NCBI RefSeq assembly: GCF_008364845.1 | Contig: NZ_VTTP01000012.1 | Location: forward strand, 1-64,000 | Direction of reading: 5' to 3' | Source: Actinotalea subterranea | GTDB taxonomy: Bacteria > Actinomycetota > Actinomycetes > Actinomycetales > Cellulomonadaceae | Length of the DNA stretch: 64,000 nucleotides | Part shown: piece after piece, positions 52,185-60,670 of the stretch | How positions within the stretch are numbered: position 1 is the stretch's first letter | Layout: every line of letters begins with the position of its first letter | Notes under the pieces: model-generated | Database searches by the model: none | Told to the model about the DNA's origin: nothing | The model's input: only the letters and a program-made list of their open reading frames with translations | Translations under genes and position numbers: made by a program

Positions 52185-53169
52185 TGCTGCCCCCCCGCTG
52201 CGTTGCCGTGGAGCTTGGCGACCTGCTTCATGCCGACGAAACTACAGCGGGCGCCTTGGCGTTCGGGGCTACTCCACGCTTCGCGTGCAGGCAGACGCCA
52301 CCCCGGGCTCAGGGCGCAGTCCGGAAGGCGGCAGTCACGACGCGATCGGCGACGCGGTCGATGTCGTCGCCGATCAGGCGCGCTGCCGTGGCGCGGGACG
52401 GTGCAGCACGGCGGTGTAGCCATCTCCGCTGCCTGACCACGACGTGTGCACGAACCCGCGGGCGGCAATCAGAGGTGTGACGTTGTGGAGACCCGCCTGG
52501 TGGAGGCCCCCGTCCCGTCCCATCCGGTGGCGACGGTCTCGACGACCTGAGTGCTCGACGACTCCAGCGCGAGCATCCAGTCTCTCCGGTGCGTTCGTCG
52601 GGGAAGACGGATGCCGCCATCAGGTCTTGGTGCTCCGCATAGGGAGCGTTGCACAATCTGGTGGGATGTTGGCGACGAAGTCGCAGGTGATGACGAGGGT
52701 CACCTGCTCCGGGAGTGCGATCGCACCCACCACCGTTGCACTCCGCGACATGAGCGCTGGCGCCGAGGGGTTCGCGGGATCGATGCCAATCAGCGTCGGG
52801 TCGACTTACTCAAGCGTGACCTTGGCCGCCGCTGCGGGTGATGCTTCGTCGCTCACCACACCAGCCTGGCAGACAGTGCGGGCAGCCCAGGCGCCGCATC
52901 ACCTGCGCGGTGCCGTCCTCGGCTACGCACACTTGATCGCGTGTGCGTCCGGCGCGTGCACCGCGCGGCGTGGAGGCCCGCCTTCTGGCGGTGGGACTCA
53001 CCGGGCCGCATTCACGGATGCGCTAGCGGTGGCCGCAACCACAGGTCACGGAGGGAGGTGCCGGTGGAGGGTGGCGCCTTGACCGGGCCGCGTCCGCGTA
53101 ACGGTCTGCCTGGGCCGCGCCTGAGGGGCTCGAGCTCGTCGTGTCGGTGGTGTACGGCACACTACGACA
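52185..53169. other. 985-bp spacer between the NACHT and DUF6414 genes, with decayed coding fragments
   Basis: No intact gene can be supported. Short minus-strand pieces look like a broken gene spread over three frames: WMLALESSSTQVVETVATGW (about 52500-52575), RGFVHTSWSGSGDGYTAVLHR (about 52390-52455) and TAARLIGDDIDRVADRVVTA (about 52325-52395). The NACHT and DUF6414 genes are divergent, so this space should also carry both promoters. Confidence 0.4.
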
Positions 53170-54012
53170 ATGGCGCTGAGGTCACCGATCTTCCTAGATT
53201 ACGAGACGCTGCTCGCCCACGCGGAGTACCACGATGTCGATGTGCCGCGGCAGGCGGAGGTCGTCGAGAAGGTCTCCCGGCAGCGGTCGCTCGCTGGCAA
53301 GGCTGGCCTTTCCGGACTGGGCGCGAGCGGCGGCGTAGGTTCCGATGTCGAGTACCAGTCGACGTACCGCCTCACACCGAACCTCAAGGCCACCGTAAGC
53401 AGGGTGATCGACGCCCTCATCCACGAGGGCGGCGTCAAGGTGGGACCCGATAGTGAGACACGGCTCGGGCGGGACGATCTCGTTGAGTTGACCGGCCGCA
53501 CTCGAATCACGACGGCAAGCCTCGCCGGCAAACTGCTTCACATCGTCCGTCGCGTCCTCGCTGACGCCGAGCTGGATGTGACACAACTCGATGACCTCAG
53601 GGCTGACGCACCACAGATGCTCGCCGAGCTCAAGGCGGTGTACCTCCGTAACGAACTCCCACCGATTCCGATCCTGTTGGAGATGACGGGCACCGCACTC
53701 CCCCAGCGGGTCTACGTCAGCGTCCGGCCCGACCACTTCGTCGACGCAGCCGGAGCGAACCGCCTCGAAGGCGAGTTGCGTGCTCTCGGCACCGTCTCTC
53801 ACCTCGTCGAAGGCGGTGATGATGGCTTTCTCAGCGCGGAGACATGGCTCCTCGACGGGTTTGAGTACCTCGTGAAGCGGAAGCTCATGGCATCGATCGG
53901 CGACCAGGTGAAGAGCCTCGCGACAGTGCTCGACCTGGATCTCCCGGCTGACGACGTCCACGCGTACATCACCGGCCCGGCCATCATCGTTGATGCCATC
54001 GCGCTCTACTGA
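53170..54012 (+). CDS. DUF6414-family protein
   Basis: 280 residues. MALRSPIFLDYETLLAHAEYHDVDVPRQAEVVEK followed by SDVEYQSTYRLTPNLKATVSRVIDALIHEG is the DUF6414 opening. The remainder (LTGRTRITTASLAGKLLHIVRRVL, FLSAETWLLDGFEYLVKRKLMASIGDQ) is helix-rich. Function of the family is unknown, though it recurs in actinobacterial accessory loci. It lies 92 bp before the TIR gene and is divergent from the NACHT gene; the three may form a defence cluster. No clear ribosome binding site before ATG 53170. Confidence 0.85.
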   Translation: MALRSPIFLDYETLLAHAEYHDVDVPRQAEVVEKVSRQRSLAGKAGLSGLGASGGVGSDVEYQSTYRLTPNLKATVSRVIDALIHEGGVKVGPDSETRLGRDDLVELTGRTRITTASLAGKLLHIVRRVLADAELDVTQLDDLRADAPQMLAELKAVYLRNELPPIPILLEMTGTALPQRVYVSVRPDHFVDAAGANRLEGELRALGTVSHLVEGGDDGFLSAETWLLDGFEYLVKRKLMASIGDQVKSLATVLDLDLPADDVHAYITGPAIIVDAIALY

Positions 54013-54104
54013 CGACCCCCGAAGGGTCCACTTCCTCAGCTGCCCGCGCCGACCTCAACGGACCGTCTTGAACTGATCAGCTCTACGCCTGAAGGGAACT
54101 CGTG

Positions 54105-54830
54105 ATGAGCAGATGCACAGCCCCATACCGGGGTCATCGAACGGCAAGTGGACGCGCCGCCTGTCCCGCATGCGGCGGCCGCGGCAGGCACTACTCGCCA
54201 AGGCCGTACTACCCGCCGTCGACCTACACACCGAGGAGTGGCGACGGCGCGGCGCTGGGCGGTAGCGGGGCCAGTGGCGGCGGTAGCGCCCGGCCGCGAT
54301 GGTCGCCGAGCAGCTCACCGGTGACGTACACGCCCGCCGAGGTGCGGGCTCTGACCCCGGTTCGCCGGGCGGTCGAGCTGCGAGCGCGCCAGGAGCCCGA
54401 CCTTCGCGACGTCTTTCTCTGCCACGCGTGGGACGACCGTCGCGGCGCAGCCAAGGAACTGCACGACCTACTCGAGGCCGAGGGCGTGACCGTCTGGTTC
54501 AGCGAGAAGGACATCCTGCTCGGCCAACCTTTCCTGCGTGAGATCGACCGGGGCCTGGCCAAGTCACGCACAGGTGTCGTGCTAGTAACGCCTGCCCTGC
54601 TGAAGCGCGTCGACAGCCGTGGGGTATCCGACAAGGAACTCTCAGAACTCCTCGCGCGTGACCTGCTGATCCCTATCGTCCACGAGACGACCTACGCCGA
54701 GCTCCGGAAGGTCAGCCCGTTGCTCGCGTCCCGAAACGGGCCGGACACGTCGGACGACTCGATGGAGGACATTGCCATCAAGATCGCCGAGCTCGTTACG
54801 GTTGAAGACGAGTTGGTGGGTGCTGGATAG
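54105..54830 (+). CDS. TIR-domain protein with an N-terminal zinc-finger-like segment
   Basis: 241 residues from ATG 54105 (GAAGGGA upstream). Residues 1-25 contain Cys4, His11, Cys20, Cys23, a probable zinc-binding ribbon (CTAPYRGHRTASGRAACPAC). Residues 26-95 are disordered. The TIR domain runs 101-235: RDVFLCHAWDDRRGAAKELHDLLEAEGVTVWFSEKDILLGQPFLREIDRGLAKSRTGVVLVTPALL, with a helix SDKELSELLARDLLIPI that holds the candidate NADase Glu. Bacterial TIR proteins degrade NAD or make signalling nucleotides in antiphage defence. The paired upstream gene is DUF6414. Whether they act together is unproven. Confidence 0.92.
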   Translation: MSRCTAPYRGHRTASGRAACPACGGRGRHYSPRPYYPPSTYTPRSGDGAALGGSGASGGGSARPRWSPSSSPVTYTPAEVRALTPVRRAVELRARQEPDLRDVFLCHAWDDRRGAAKELHDLLEAEGVTVWFSEKDILLGQPFLREIDRGLAKSRTGVVLVTPALLKRVDSRGVSDKELSELLARDLLIPIVHETTYAELRKVSPLLASRNGPDTSDDSMEDIAIKIAELVTVEDELVGAG

Positions 54831-55011
54831 CCGGTCCCTTCGTAGCCCGGAGGACGATGTGCACCGGAGGTGTCTCCGCCCAAGTTCTAGTGGTGCGGTG
54901 AGGACGTCGCCGACTGGACCCGGCCGCACCCTCGGGCGCTACGGGTACCCAGTCGGTGCGCACAGCCGGCGCACATCGGAGATCACGCGCCAGACGACGA
55001 GCGCGCCGTAG

Positions 55012-55330
55012 CAGATCGGTCCGTACTCGCTCGCGCAAGTTCGGATCGCCGGCGGGGACGAGCGCCTCATGTTCGAGGCCAGGTCGCTCTGCGACGGGCA
55101 GCCCATCGCGGTCGTGTCGAACGGTGGCCCGGGCGGCTGCGACATGTACAGGCCGCTCGACCGGGACGGATGGGCGGCGATCCGCCACTTCGAGACGTAC
55201 GCAACCGCGTGGGGTGCCGACCAGCAGCCGGCGATCTGGTTCGCCGAACGACGCGATCGTCTACGAGCCGCTCGAGCAGTCGTGGGTCGACCGCCTCCCT
55301 CCGGATCAGCCCGGGGCACTAAGGCTGTGA
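55012..55330 (+). pseudogene. Decayed small gene of unknown family
   Basis: Two frames together read as one protein: QIGPYSLAQVRIAGGDERLM then FEARSLCDGQPIAVVSNGG, GGCDMYRPLDRDGWAAIRHFETYATAWGAD and IWFAE, then shifting near 55252 to NDAIVYEPLEQSWVDRLPPDQP. An in-frame TAG precedes the first part (55009-55011), so the start is lost. The composition looks coding, but I do not recognise the family. It sits between the TIR gene and the ABC operon. Confidence 0.4.
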
Positions 55331-55568
55331 GAGTCAGGTCGGGAGAGACCCTACGGGTCACAGAACGCTGCCGCGACCGAACAGGGCAGCGAAGGTGGAG
55401 CGGGGAGCGGGGGGCGCGGGCGCGATAACGTGGGGTCTCCACCCAGTTCCCCTGTGGGTTGGAAGCCGCGATCCGGGGCGTCGGGCTCTGAGAGCTAGCA
55501 GAACTAGCTTTCAGCCTGTTCTCAGAACTTGTCCCCCAACAGCGCAAGAGGATCGGCTGCGCTGGCCA

Positions 55569-56765
55569 CTAGTCGACCCGGACAGCCGTCGCGGGATCGA
55601 TCCGGGCGGCTAGCACGGCCGGAGCTATGGCGCCCACTCCGCCGACTCCGATGCCTAGCAGCAACGCCAAGCCGAGGTCGCTCGCGCCTAGGGCAAACGT
55701 CCAGCCGTTGACAGCGCACAAACTCGCCACCCCAACCAAGGCAAGCGACCCACCGGTGAGGCCGCCCAAACAGCCCACTACCGCGCCTTCAAGCACAAAG
55801 ATGGCCATGACGGCACCTTGCGACGCGCCGATAGCACGCCGCAAGCCGATTTCCGATGTTCGAGCTGCCACCGACACGATCATCGCATTCGCGATGAGCA
55901 GGGCAGCAATTAGAGTTAGAACAGCGCCCACAACCGAGACATAGCGTTGCATGCTGTCATCAATCCGGCCTCGCACATCGGTCGTGTCTGCCGCCAGCGA
56001 AACCGAGAACCTTCCAGGAGCGTCGGGGGCGAGGGCGTATGGAAGCGCTTCTGCGACGGGGCCCGCAGCGCCCATTGCAACACGTACTGTCATGACTGTT
56101 TCGCGATCCGAGCCACGAATTGCTAGCGCGGACTCGTACGGGACGATCACCGTGCTGTCGAGTCCACCCCCGAGCACAACACCCGCCAACCCAAATTCCT
56201 GATTCTGCACGTTGAACGCAACCCCCGAGACGGGCCCGCCGATCGCTGGTACACCCAGTGTCTCCGCGACGTCGGCACCAACAAATGCCGGGTGAAGGGC
56301 GGAGGAGTCCAGCAGAGACGCCCCCCCGGGGGCCACTGAGGCGCCGATCGCGTGCACGTAGCCGGACGTGGCTCCAATTAGCTCCTGGCCTTCGGATAAC
56401 CCACCCGCTAGGACCCGTGGGTCCGTTAGCAGAGCTCGCTCAAGGTCAAGTCGCAAGCCAGCGCCTTCTACCATCGGCAACTGTTCGACCAAATCCACAG
56501 AGCCGCTTGGGAACAACGCGCCGAATTCAGCCGCCGGGCATTTGCACGATCGCACCGTTAGCAGATTGCTCCCGGACGCCGCGATCTGGGCCGAAACGTG
56601 GCGGGATGACGCCGCCGCCAAACCGCTCGCTGTACCGAGCGCGCCCACGCTGAGGGCGACAGCAACCACCAATAGGACGGTGCGCGACTTTCGCTGCTGG
56701 AGTTGAACGATCACGTCCTCTGAAGAATCGCGCAGAGCGACTGCGAAACGTCGAAAGTGTGTCAC
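55569..56765 (-). CDS. MacB/FtsX-like ABC transporter permease
   Basis: 398 residues. One N-terminal membrane segment (KSRTVLLVVAVALSVGALGTASGLAAA), a large extracytoplasmic domain with a Cys pair CKC, then three C-terminal helices: VVGAVLTLIAALLIANAMIVSVAARTSEIGLRRAIGASQGAVMAIFVLEGAVVGCLGG (the FtsX/MacB EIGLRRAIGAS motif) and a last pair ending APAVLAARIDPATAVRVD. These permeases work from the periplasmic side as mechanotransmitters rather than classical importers. The start overlaps the ATPase stop by 4 bp. Last gene of the I36-peptide operon. Confidence 0.92.
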   Translation of the reverse strand: MTHFRRFAVALRDSSEDVIVQLQQRKSRTVLLVVAVALSVGALGTASGLAAASSRHVSAQIAASGSNLLTVRSCKCPAAEFGALFPSGSVDLVEQLPMVEGAGLRLDLERALLTDPRVLAGGLSEGQELIGATSGYVHAIGASVAPGGASLLDSSALHPAFVGADVAETLGVPAIGGPVSGVAFNVQNQEFGLAGVVLGGGLDSTVIVPYESALAIRGSDRETVMTVRVAMGAAGPVAEALPYALAPDAPGRFSVSLAADTTDVRGRIDDSMQRYVSVVGAVLTLIAALLIANAMIVSVAARTSEIGLRRAIGASQGAVMAIFVLEGAVVGCLGGLTGGSLALVGVASLCAVNGWTFALGASDLGLALLLGIGVGGVGAIAPAVLAARIDPATAVRVD

Positions 56766-57430
56766 GGATCTGTCCGCCCAGAACTAAGGCTGACCACGCG
56801 ATCGGCCCATGAGGCCACCTGGGCGTCATGCGTAATGACAACTACAGCTGTACCGCCGGACGCATGACGGCGTAGGAGGTCCAGCACTTGCGCCGCGTTC
56901 TCGCGGTCGAGGTTTCCCGTCGGCTCATCCGCGAGGAGCACGGCGGGCGACAGTACCGCTGCCCGCGCGATCGCTAGCCTCTGCTTCTCGCCCCCGGATA
57001 ACACAGCTGCCTTCGCCCATGTTCGATGCTCAAGCCCAACTTCCGCTAAGACGGCCTCGATCAGATCTTGCCGACGGCGCCTTTCAACGCCGACAGTGGC
57101 CAGTTTCAACCATACGTTCTCGAACACCGTCCGACTGCCTAGCACATGGTACGACTGAAACACAAAGCCGAGCTCTAACGCACGCAGGCGGTCCCGCTCG
57201 CGAGCGCTCAGGTCAGCGGTGTCTTGGCCAGCCAACGCGTAACTGCCAGACGTAGGCTTATCGAGCAAGCCAAGGAGGTTCAAGAGCGTGCTCTTACCCG
57301 CTCCGGATGGACCTACTACGGCTACAACCTCAGCCGTGGCGGCATGGAGCGTAGCGTCAGCGAGGGCGATCACCTCCGGTGTACCTGGATATGCACGTCG
57401 CATGTGTCGGGCATCCAGCAGGATGCTCAC
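56762..57430 (-). CDS. MacB/LolD-like ABC ATP-binding protein
   Basis: 222 residues. Walker A VVGPSGAGKST (40-48), LGLLDKPTSGSYALAGQDT, Q-loop FVFQSYHVL, signature LSGGEKQRLAIARA, Walker B VLLADEPTGNLD, H-loop VITHD. The ATPase of a tripartite-type exporter, acting in the cytoplasm. Both ends overlap neighbours by 4 bp (adaptor before, permease after), so the three are tightly coupled. The same operon encodes a secreted peptide and a lipoprotein. Confidence 0.95.
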   Translation of the reverse strand: MSILLDARHMRRAYPGTPEVIALADATLHAATAEVVAVVGPSGAGKSTLLNLLGLLDKPTSGSYALAGQDTADLSARERDRLRALELGFVFQSYHVLGSRTVFENVWLKLATVGVERRRRQDLIEAVLAEVGLEHRTWAKAAVLSGGEKQRLAIARAAVLSPAVLLADEPTGNLDRENAAQVLDLLRRHASGGTAVVVITHDAQVASWADRVVSLSSGRTDP

Positions 57431-58746
57431 GGCGGGTCACCGAGAAGTATTTGATCACCTACGCGGAGACCGGCCGACCCAGTGCTCTCGGCTTCGACGA
57501 TCACCTTGCCACGACCTTCGGCGAGCACTAGCACGGGCACCCGCGCGTACCCGCGGCCACCCTCGGAATCCAGCTCGCTCCGCACAACGAGAACGTACGA
57601 GGCGCCTTCGCCGTCTTGCCGCAAGCCAACGAGTGGGACCTCGAGGCCCGCGACAGAAGGGGGAGCGGTGGACGGCGTTGCCGTCACCTCGCTCCCATCC
57701 ACAAATGCGCTAGGAAGCGGACCGGTTGGTGCCACGGAGACGTCGACACCAGGGGCACCCTCGTTCGCCGTGAACTCGCTGATGGCTACAACAGTCCCGT
57801 CGAACACATCGCTGACTGACCCAGGACGGGTGATGGTTACAGCCGTACCTTCAAGAAAGGCCGCTTCCACGTCCAGCGTTGCCCGAAGGACGACGGATGG
57901 CGCACCTAATCGGACCACCGCCGCTGGCGCTTCAAGGCTGACTGCCGAGCCCACTTGGCCTGCCGCCGCGACCGTTGCAGGCCCGGTGATGGCGAAGACC
58001 TCGCCTGCCGCCAATCGGGCCGCTGCGGAGAAACGTGCGGCGGCGAGCCGGGCGTCTGCGTCGGCTTGGGTACGTCGTGCAGCCGCAACGATCGCGGGCT
58101 CTGCGTCCGATGCGAGTTCAAGGACCGCGGCGTCGGCTTCAGCGGCCAGTACCTCTGCGTCGAGGACCGCGGCCTGCACCTCGGGCGACGGTGCAGGCGG
58201 CTCGTACCCCGCCGCCCTGTAAAATCTCGTGACCGCGGACGCGGTACCTGGCCCGTACTTGCCGTCGACCGTGCCGGCGTAGTGTCCTAGCCTCATCAAC
58301 GCCTGCTGCAGGGCCTCTACGTCGCGTCCGCTCGCGCCCGGCTCGATAGATCGATACGGCGGGAATGCCATCTCTAACGCGATGATTGGACGCCCTGACA
58401 CTTCAACGATTAGGGAACCATTCTCAACAGAGTCTCCGGGTATGCGCGGCGAGGCGGTCACGACCAGAGTGCTTTCGCCGACATTTCCTACGCTCGTCGG
58501 CGCGACGCTAAGCGTACGACCGAGGCTCACCTTGCCCGATATGGCGGGGAGCGCCTCTGCTATGGATCCCTGCGTAACCGCCACTGCGACCGGAACCGCG
58601 CGTTCGGAGTTTTGAGCCGCACTGTCGAGGGGAGACACTATTCGAGTGCCGATTAAGAGTGCAGCAACCGCGACAGCCAGAGTGACGCCCAACCAGACGA
58701 AGAGCCACCCACCTGTTGGCGCACGCCGCTTAATGACAGAGCTCAT
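57427..58746 (-). CDS. Membrane-fusion-like adaptor with a peptidoglycan-binding domain
   Basis: 439 residues. N-terminal membrane anchor (GGWLFVWLGVTLAVAVAALLIG), then a barrel-sandwich-like start, a peptidoglycan-binding domain at 138-178 (ASGRDVEALQQALMRLGHYAGTVDGKYGPGTASAVTRFYRAAG), a helical hairpin (about 190-245, rich in Ala and acidic residues), and a C-terminal region with KVIVEAESTGSAGLRVGDQIL, the HlyD/MacA membrane-proximal pattern. It bridges the ABC complex to the cell wall, replacing the outer-membrane link of Gram-negatives. Start overlaps the lipoprotein stop; its stop overlaps the ATPase start. Confidence 0.9.
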   Translation of the reverse strand: MSSVIKRRAPTGGWLFVWLGVTLAVAVAALLIGTRIVSPLDSAAQNSERAVPVAVAVTQGSIAEALPAISGKVSLGRTLSVAPTSVGNVGESTLVVTASPRIPGDSVENGSLIVEVSGRPIIALEMAFPPYRSIEPGASGRDVEALQQALMRLGHYAGTVDGKYGPGTASAVTRFYRAAGYEPPAPSPEVQAAVLDAEVLAAEADAAVLELASDAEPAIVAAARRTQADADARLAAARFSAAARLAAGEVFAITGPATVAAAGQVGSAVSLEAPAAVVRLGAPSVVLRATLDVEAAFLEGTAVTITRPGSVSDVFDGTVVAISEFTANEGAPGVDVSVAPTGPLPSAFVDGSEVTATPSTAPPSVAGLEVPLVGLRQDGEGASYVLVVRSELDSEGGRGYARVPVLVLAEGRGKVIVEAESTGSAGLRVGDQILLGDPP

Positions 58747-59612
58747 CAGAAGCCTTGAGCGGCGAGGAACTCCTGCGCCTCGGCGAGCTGAGCTTCCTGC
58801 TTTGCGCGGACGGCTTCCAGCTCGGTACGGTACTCGACGATAATCGGTGACTGATGTGCCGCCAGGAGATCAGCCAGCTTCTGCACCATGCCGACTTCGC
58901 TCTTGCACTGCGTGTCGGCAACGGCGACGCGGATTTCTGTTTCGCTCAACTGCTCGCCCTCACCGACAGCTAGCGCATCGAATGCCGCCTCGTTGTCTGG
59001 GGGCTGGACCCCTGCAGCCTCGAGGCAGCCACGCCAGGTCTCCCTGAGAGTAGCTGCCTCGTCGGACCCAGCGACCGCCGAGTAGGCGAACTCCATTGCG
59101 TCGCTCCACGGTCCCGTGCTTGGCACCTCACGGAACCGCTTCACCTCTGGCGAGTTCACGCACTGATCTGCCAACAGTTCTTGCTGTTCGGGACTCACGA
59201 CTCCGAAGTCCGGAGTTGTTTGCCCTGCCGCTGCGGCCGCCTTCTCCTCCGACATGACCGCGTGATACCCGAATTGCGCGGCATAACTTGTGACCCACAC
59301 TCCGAAGTCTCGATCGTCACCCATTTCAGGGATCAGGGGCTTATATGTGTATTCGATGCCAAGGCCGCGAGCGCAGGTTCCCAGGGCCAGGGTGGCAGCG
59401 TTCAGGACAGTTTGATGCTCGCTCCAGTTGAAGAAGTACTCCTCGAGCGGGTACGAGATTGTGCCGGCCTCTGGATCGAGTGCGGCGGCGTTCTGGACGA
59501 TAGGGCCTGGCGTGAGCCGCACCGCGTCGGGGATGGAATTGCCGGCGCCGCATCCGCTGAGGGTCACCGCGAATAGAGCGGCGAGGACGAGTCGGCTCCG
59601 GACGTGTGACAC
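58746..59612 (-). CDS. Secreted lipoprotein of the peptide/ABC operon
   Basis: 288 residues. Signal MSHVRSRLVLAALFAVTLSGCGAG with lipobox LSGC. The mature part contains ALGTCARGLGIEYTYKPLI, LLADQCVNSPEVKRFREVP, WRGCLEAAGVQPPDNEAAF, DTQCKSEVGMVQKLADLLAAHQSPIIVEYRTELEAVRAKQEAQLAE. Four further cysteines and a C-terminal coiled helix are visible. I do not recognise a named family; similar proteins accompany PG-binding/ABC modules. It could be an immunity or chaperone component. It is preceded by the hairpin at 59634-59672. Confidence 0.85.
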   Translation of the reverse strand: MSHVRSRLVLAALFAVTLSGCGAGNSIPDAVRLTPGPIVQNAAALDPEAGTISYPLEEYFFNWSEHQTVLNAATLALGTCARGLGIEYTYKPLIPEMGDDRDFGVWVTSYAAQFGYHAVMSEEKAAAAAGQTTPDFGVVSPEQQELLADQCVNSPEVKRFREVPSTGPWSDAMEFAYSAVAGSDEAATLRETWRGCLEAAGVQPPDNEAAFDALAVGEGEQLSETEIRVAVADTQCKSEVGMVQKLADLLAAHQSPIIVEYRTELEAVRAKQEAQLAEAQEFLAAQGF

Positions 59613-59633
59613 TTGATGCCCCCTTCATTAGAC

Positions 59634-59672
59634 CGCGCCACGGCTGAGGAGCTCTGCCTCAGCCGTGGCGCG
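59634..59672 (-). terminator. Strong 16-bp hairpin after the peptide gene (attenuating terminator)
   Basis: Arms 59634-59649 and 59657-59672 are exactly complementary around a 7-base loop, starting 4 bp after the I36 peptide stop and 21 bp before the lipoprotein start. Transcription of the five-gene unit runs through it, so the peptide is probably made in excess over the transporter. Confidence 0.8.
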
Positions 59673-59676
59673 AGGA

Positions 59677-60096
59677 TCAGACGCAGTCGACAAACTTCAA
59701 AGAGGTGAGGTTGTTGCTGAAATTCGATCCGCTGTACGGACCCTGCCCCGCGCCGTTGGAGAGGTTCGGATCCTGGTAGTTGTACCCGTCGACGACTCGG
59801 TGCAGGTAGAAAGACGCGCCGCCGTAATTGGCGTCCTTGTACCAGGAGGTCCGGCAGCTGTTGCCCTGACTGATGACAGAGTCGGCCCAGTTGTCGGCGA
59901 TAGCGAAGTCGGCGTCGCTGTACTGATTGTTCTGCTGATAGAGGTTGCCGAGGTCATAGTCGTTGTACGGGAACCTACAGGCCCATCCGTTGGAGCACAC
60001 CCCGGGCGCAGCGGCGGCCGGTACGGCGAACCCAACGGCAACCGTTGCGGCGATGGCGAGCGACGTGACTATGCGGTGAACCATGCGTGTGCGCAT
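59677..60096 (-). CDS. Secreted small protein of the peptidase-inhibitor I36 type
   Basis: 139 residues from ATG 60096 (AAGGGAG upstream). Sec signal ending VPAAAA with cleavage near residue 30. The mature part is about 109 residues with four Cys (34, 40, 81, 138), and the I36 pattern C-S-N-G-W-A-C-R-F, then YDLGNLYQQN and NLTSLKF. The I36 (SMPI-like) family folds as a beta-gamma-crystallin-like domain and inhibits metalloproteases; an antimicrobial or signal peptide is an alternative. It leads a five-gene unit with a PG-anchored ABC exporter. Confidence 0.88.
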   Translation of the reverse strand: MRTRMVHRIVTSLAIAATVAVGFAVPAAAAPGVCSNGWACRFPYNDYDLGNLYQQNNQYSDADFAIADNWADSVISQGNSCRTSWYKDANYGGASFYLHRVVDGYNYQDPNLSNGAGQGPYSGSNFSNNLTSLKFVDCV

Positions 60097-60256
60097 CCGA
60101 ACTCCCTTGTGGCATGCCGAGGCAGGACGCACGTATGGGCCCCCTGCTACGTCCCCCTTTCCGGGACGTTGGCGCCGACTTTAGCGGGTGCGAGGCCCGT
60201 TGTGGGGTCAATGAGTGCACCAGTTTCGCGCTGGGCAGGAGCCATCGGACGCCCGG

Positions 60257-60670
60257 TCAGGGAGCCGCGAGGGTGACACGCCGAGTGACCGGGGTCTGCA
60301 CCTGGGTTGCAGTTGCGGCTGCGACGGTTGCTGACAGGACGAGGTCGAGGAGCTGGCCCGTACTCAGCCCCTCTTCGTGCGCCGTCCGAGCAAGTTGCTG
60401 CGCGAGGGCGTACGTGCGGCCTTGCGTGCGCCGTGGCGCAGTAACAACGGTACCGATTCGACGACGGGAGACGACGAGCTGTGCTGCTTCCAGTTCGCGG
60501 TACGCCCGGGCAACGGTCCCAGGGGCGATGCCGAGGTCAGCTGCCAAGGCCCTTACGGTAGGCAGCTTTTTTCCGTCATGAAGACCGCCAGCGAGTATCA
60601 GGGCTGCTACCTGCGCCCGAATCTGCTCGTACTGCGGCGTCGATGAGCCTAGGTCAACGGCGAGTTTCAC
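60257..60670 (-). CDS. GntR-family regulator, YtrA subfamily
   Basis: 137 residues: GntR HTH (STPQYEQIRAQVAALILAGGLHDGKKLPTVRALAADLGIAPGTVARAYRELEAAQLVVSRRRIGTVV) and a short C-terminal helix pair, the size of YtrA regulators, which control ABC and membrane-stress genes. GTG 60670 overlaps the stop of the upstream membrane gene by 4 bp, so both are co-transcribed from the promoter at about 61640. The palindrome at 61612-61627 is the probable operator. The divergent organisation seen with most YtrA genes is absent. Confidence 0.92.
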   Translation of the reverse strand: MKLAVDLGSSTPQYEQIRAQVAALILAGGLHDGKKLPTVRALAADLGIAPGTVARAYRELEAAQLVVSRRRIGTVVTAPRRTQGRTYALAQQLARTAHEEGLSTGQLLDLVLSATVAAATATQVQTPVTRRVTLAAP

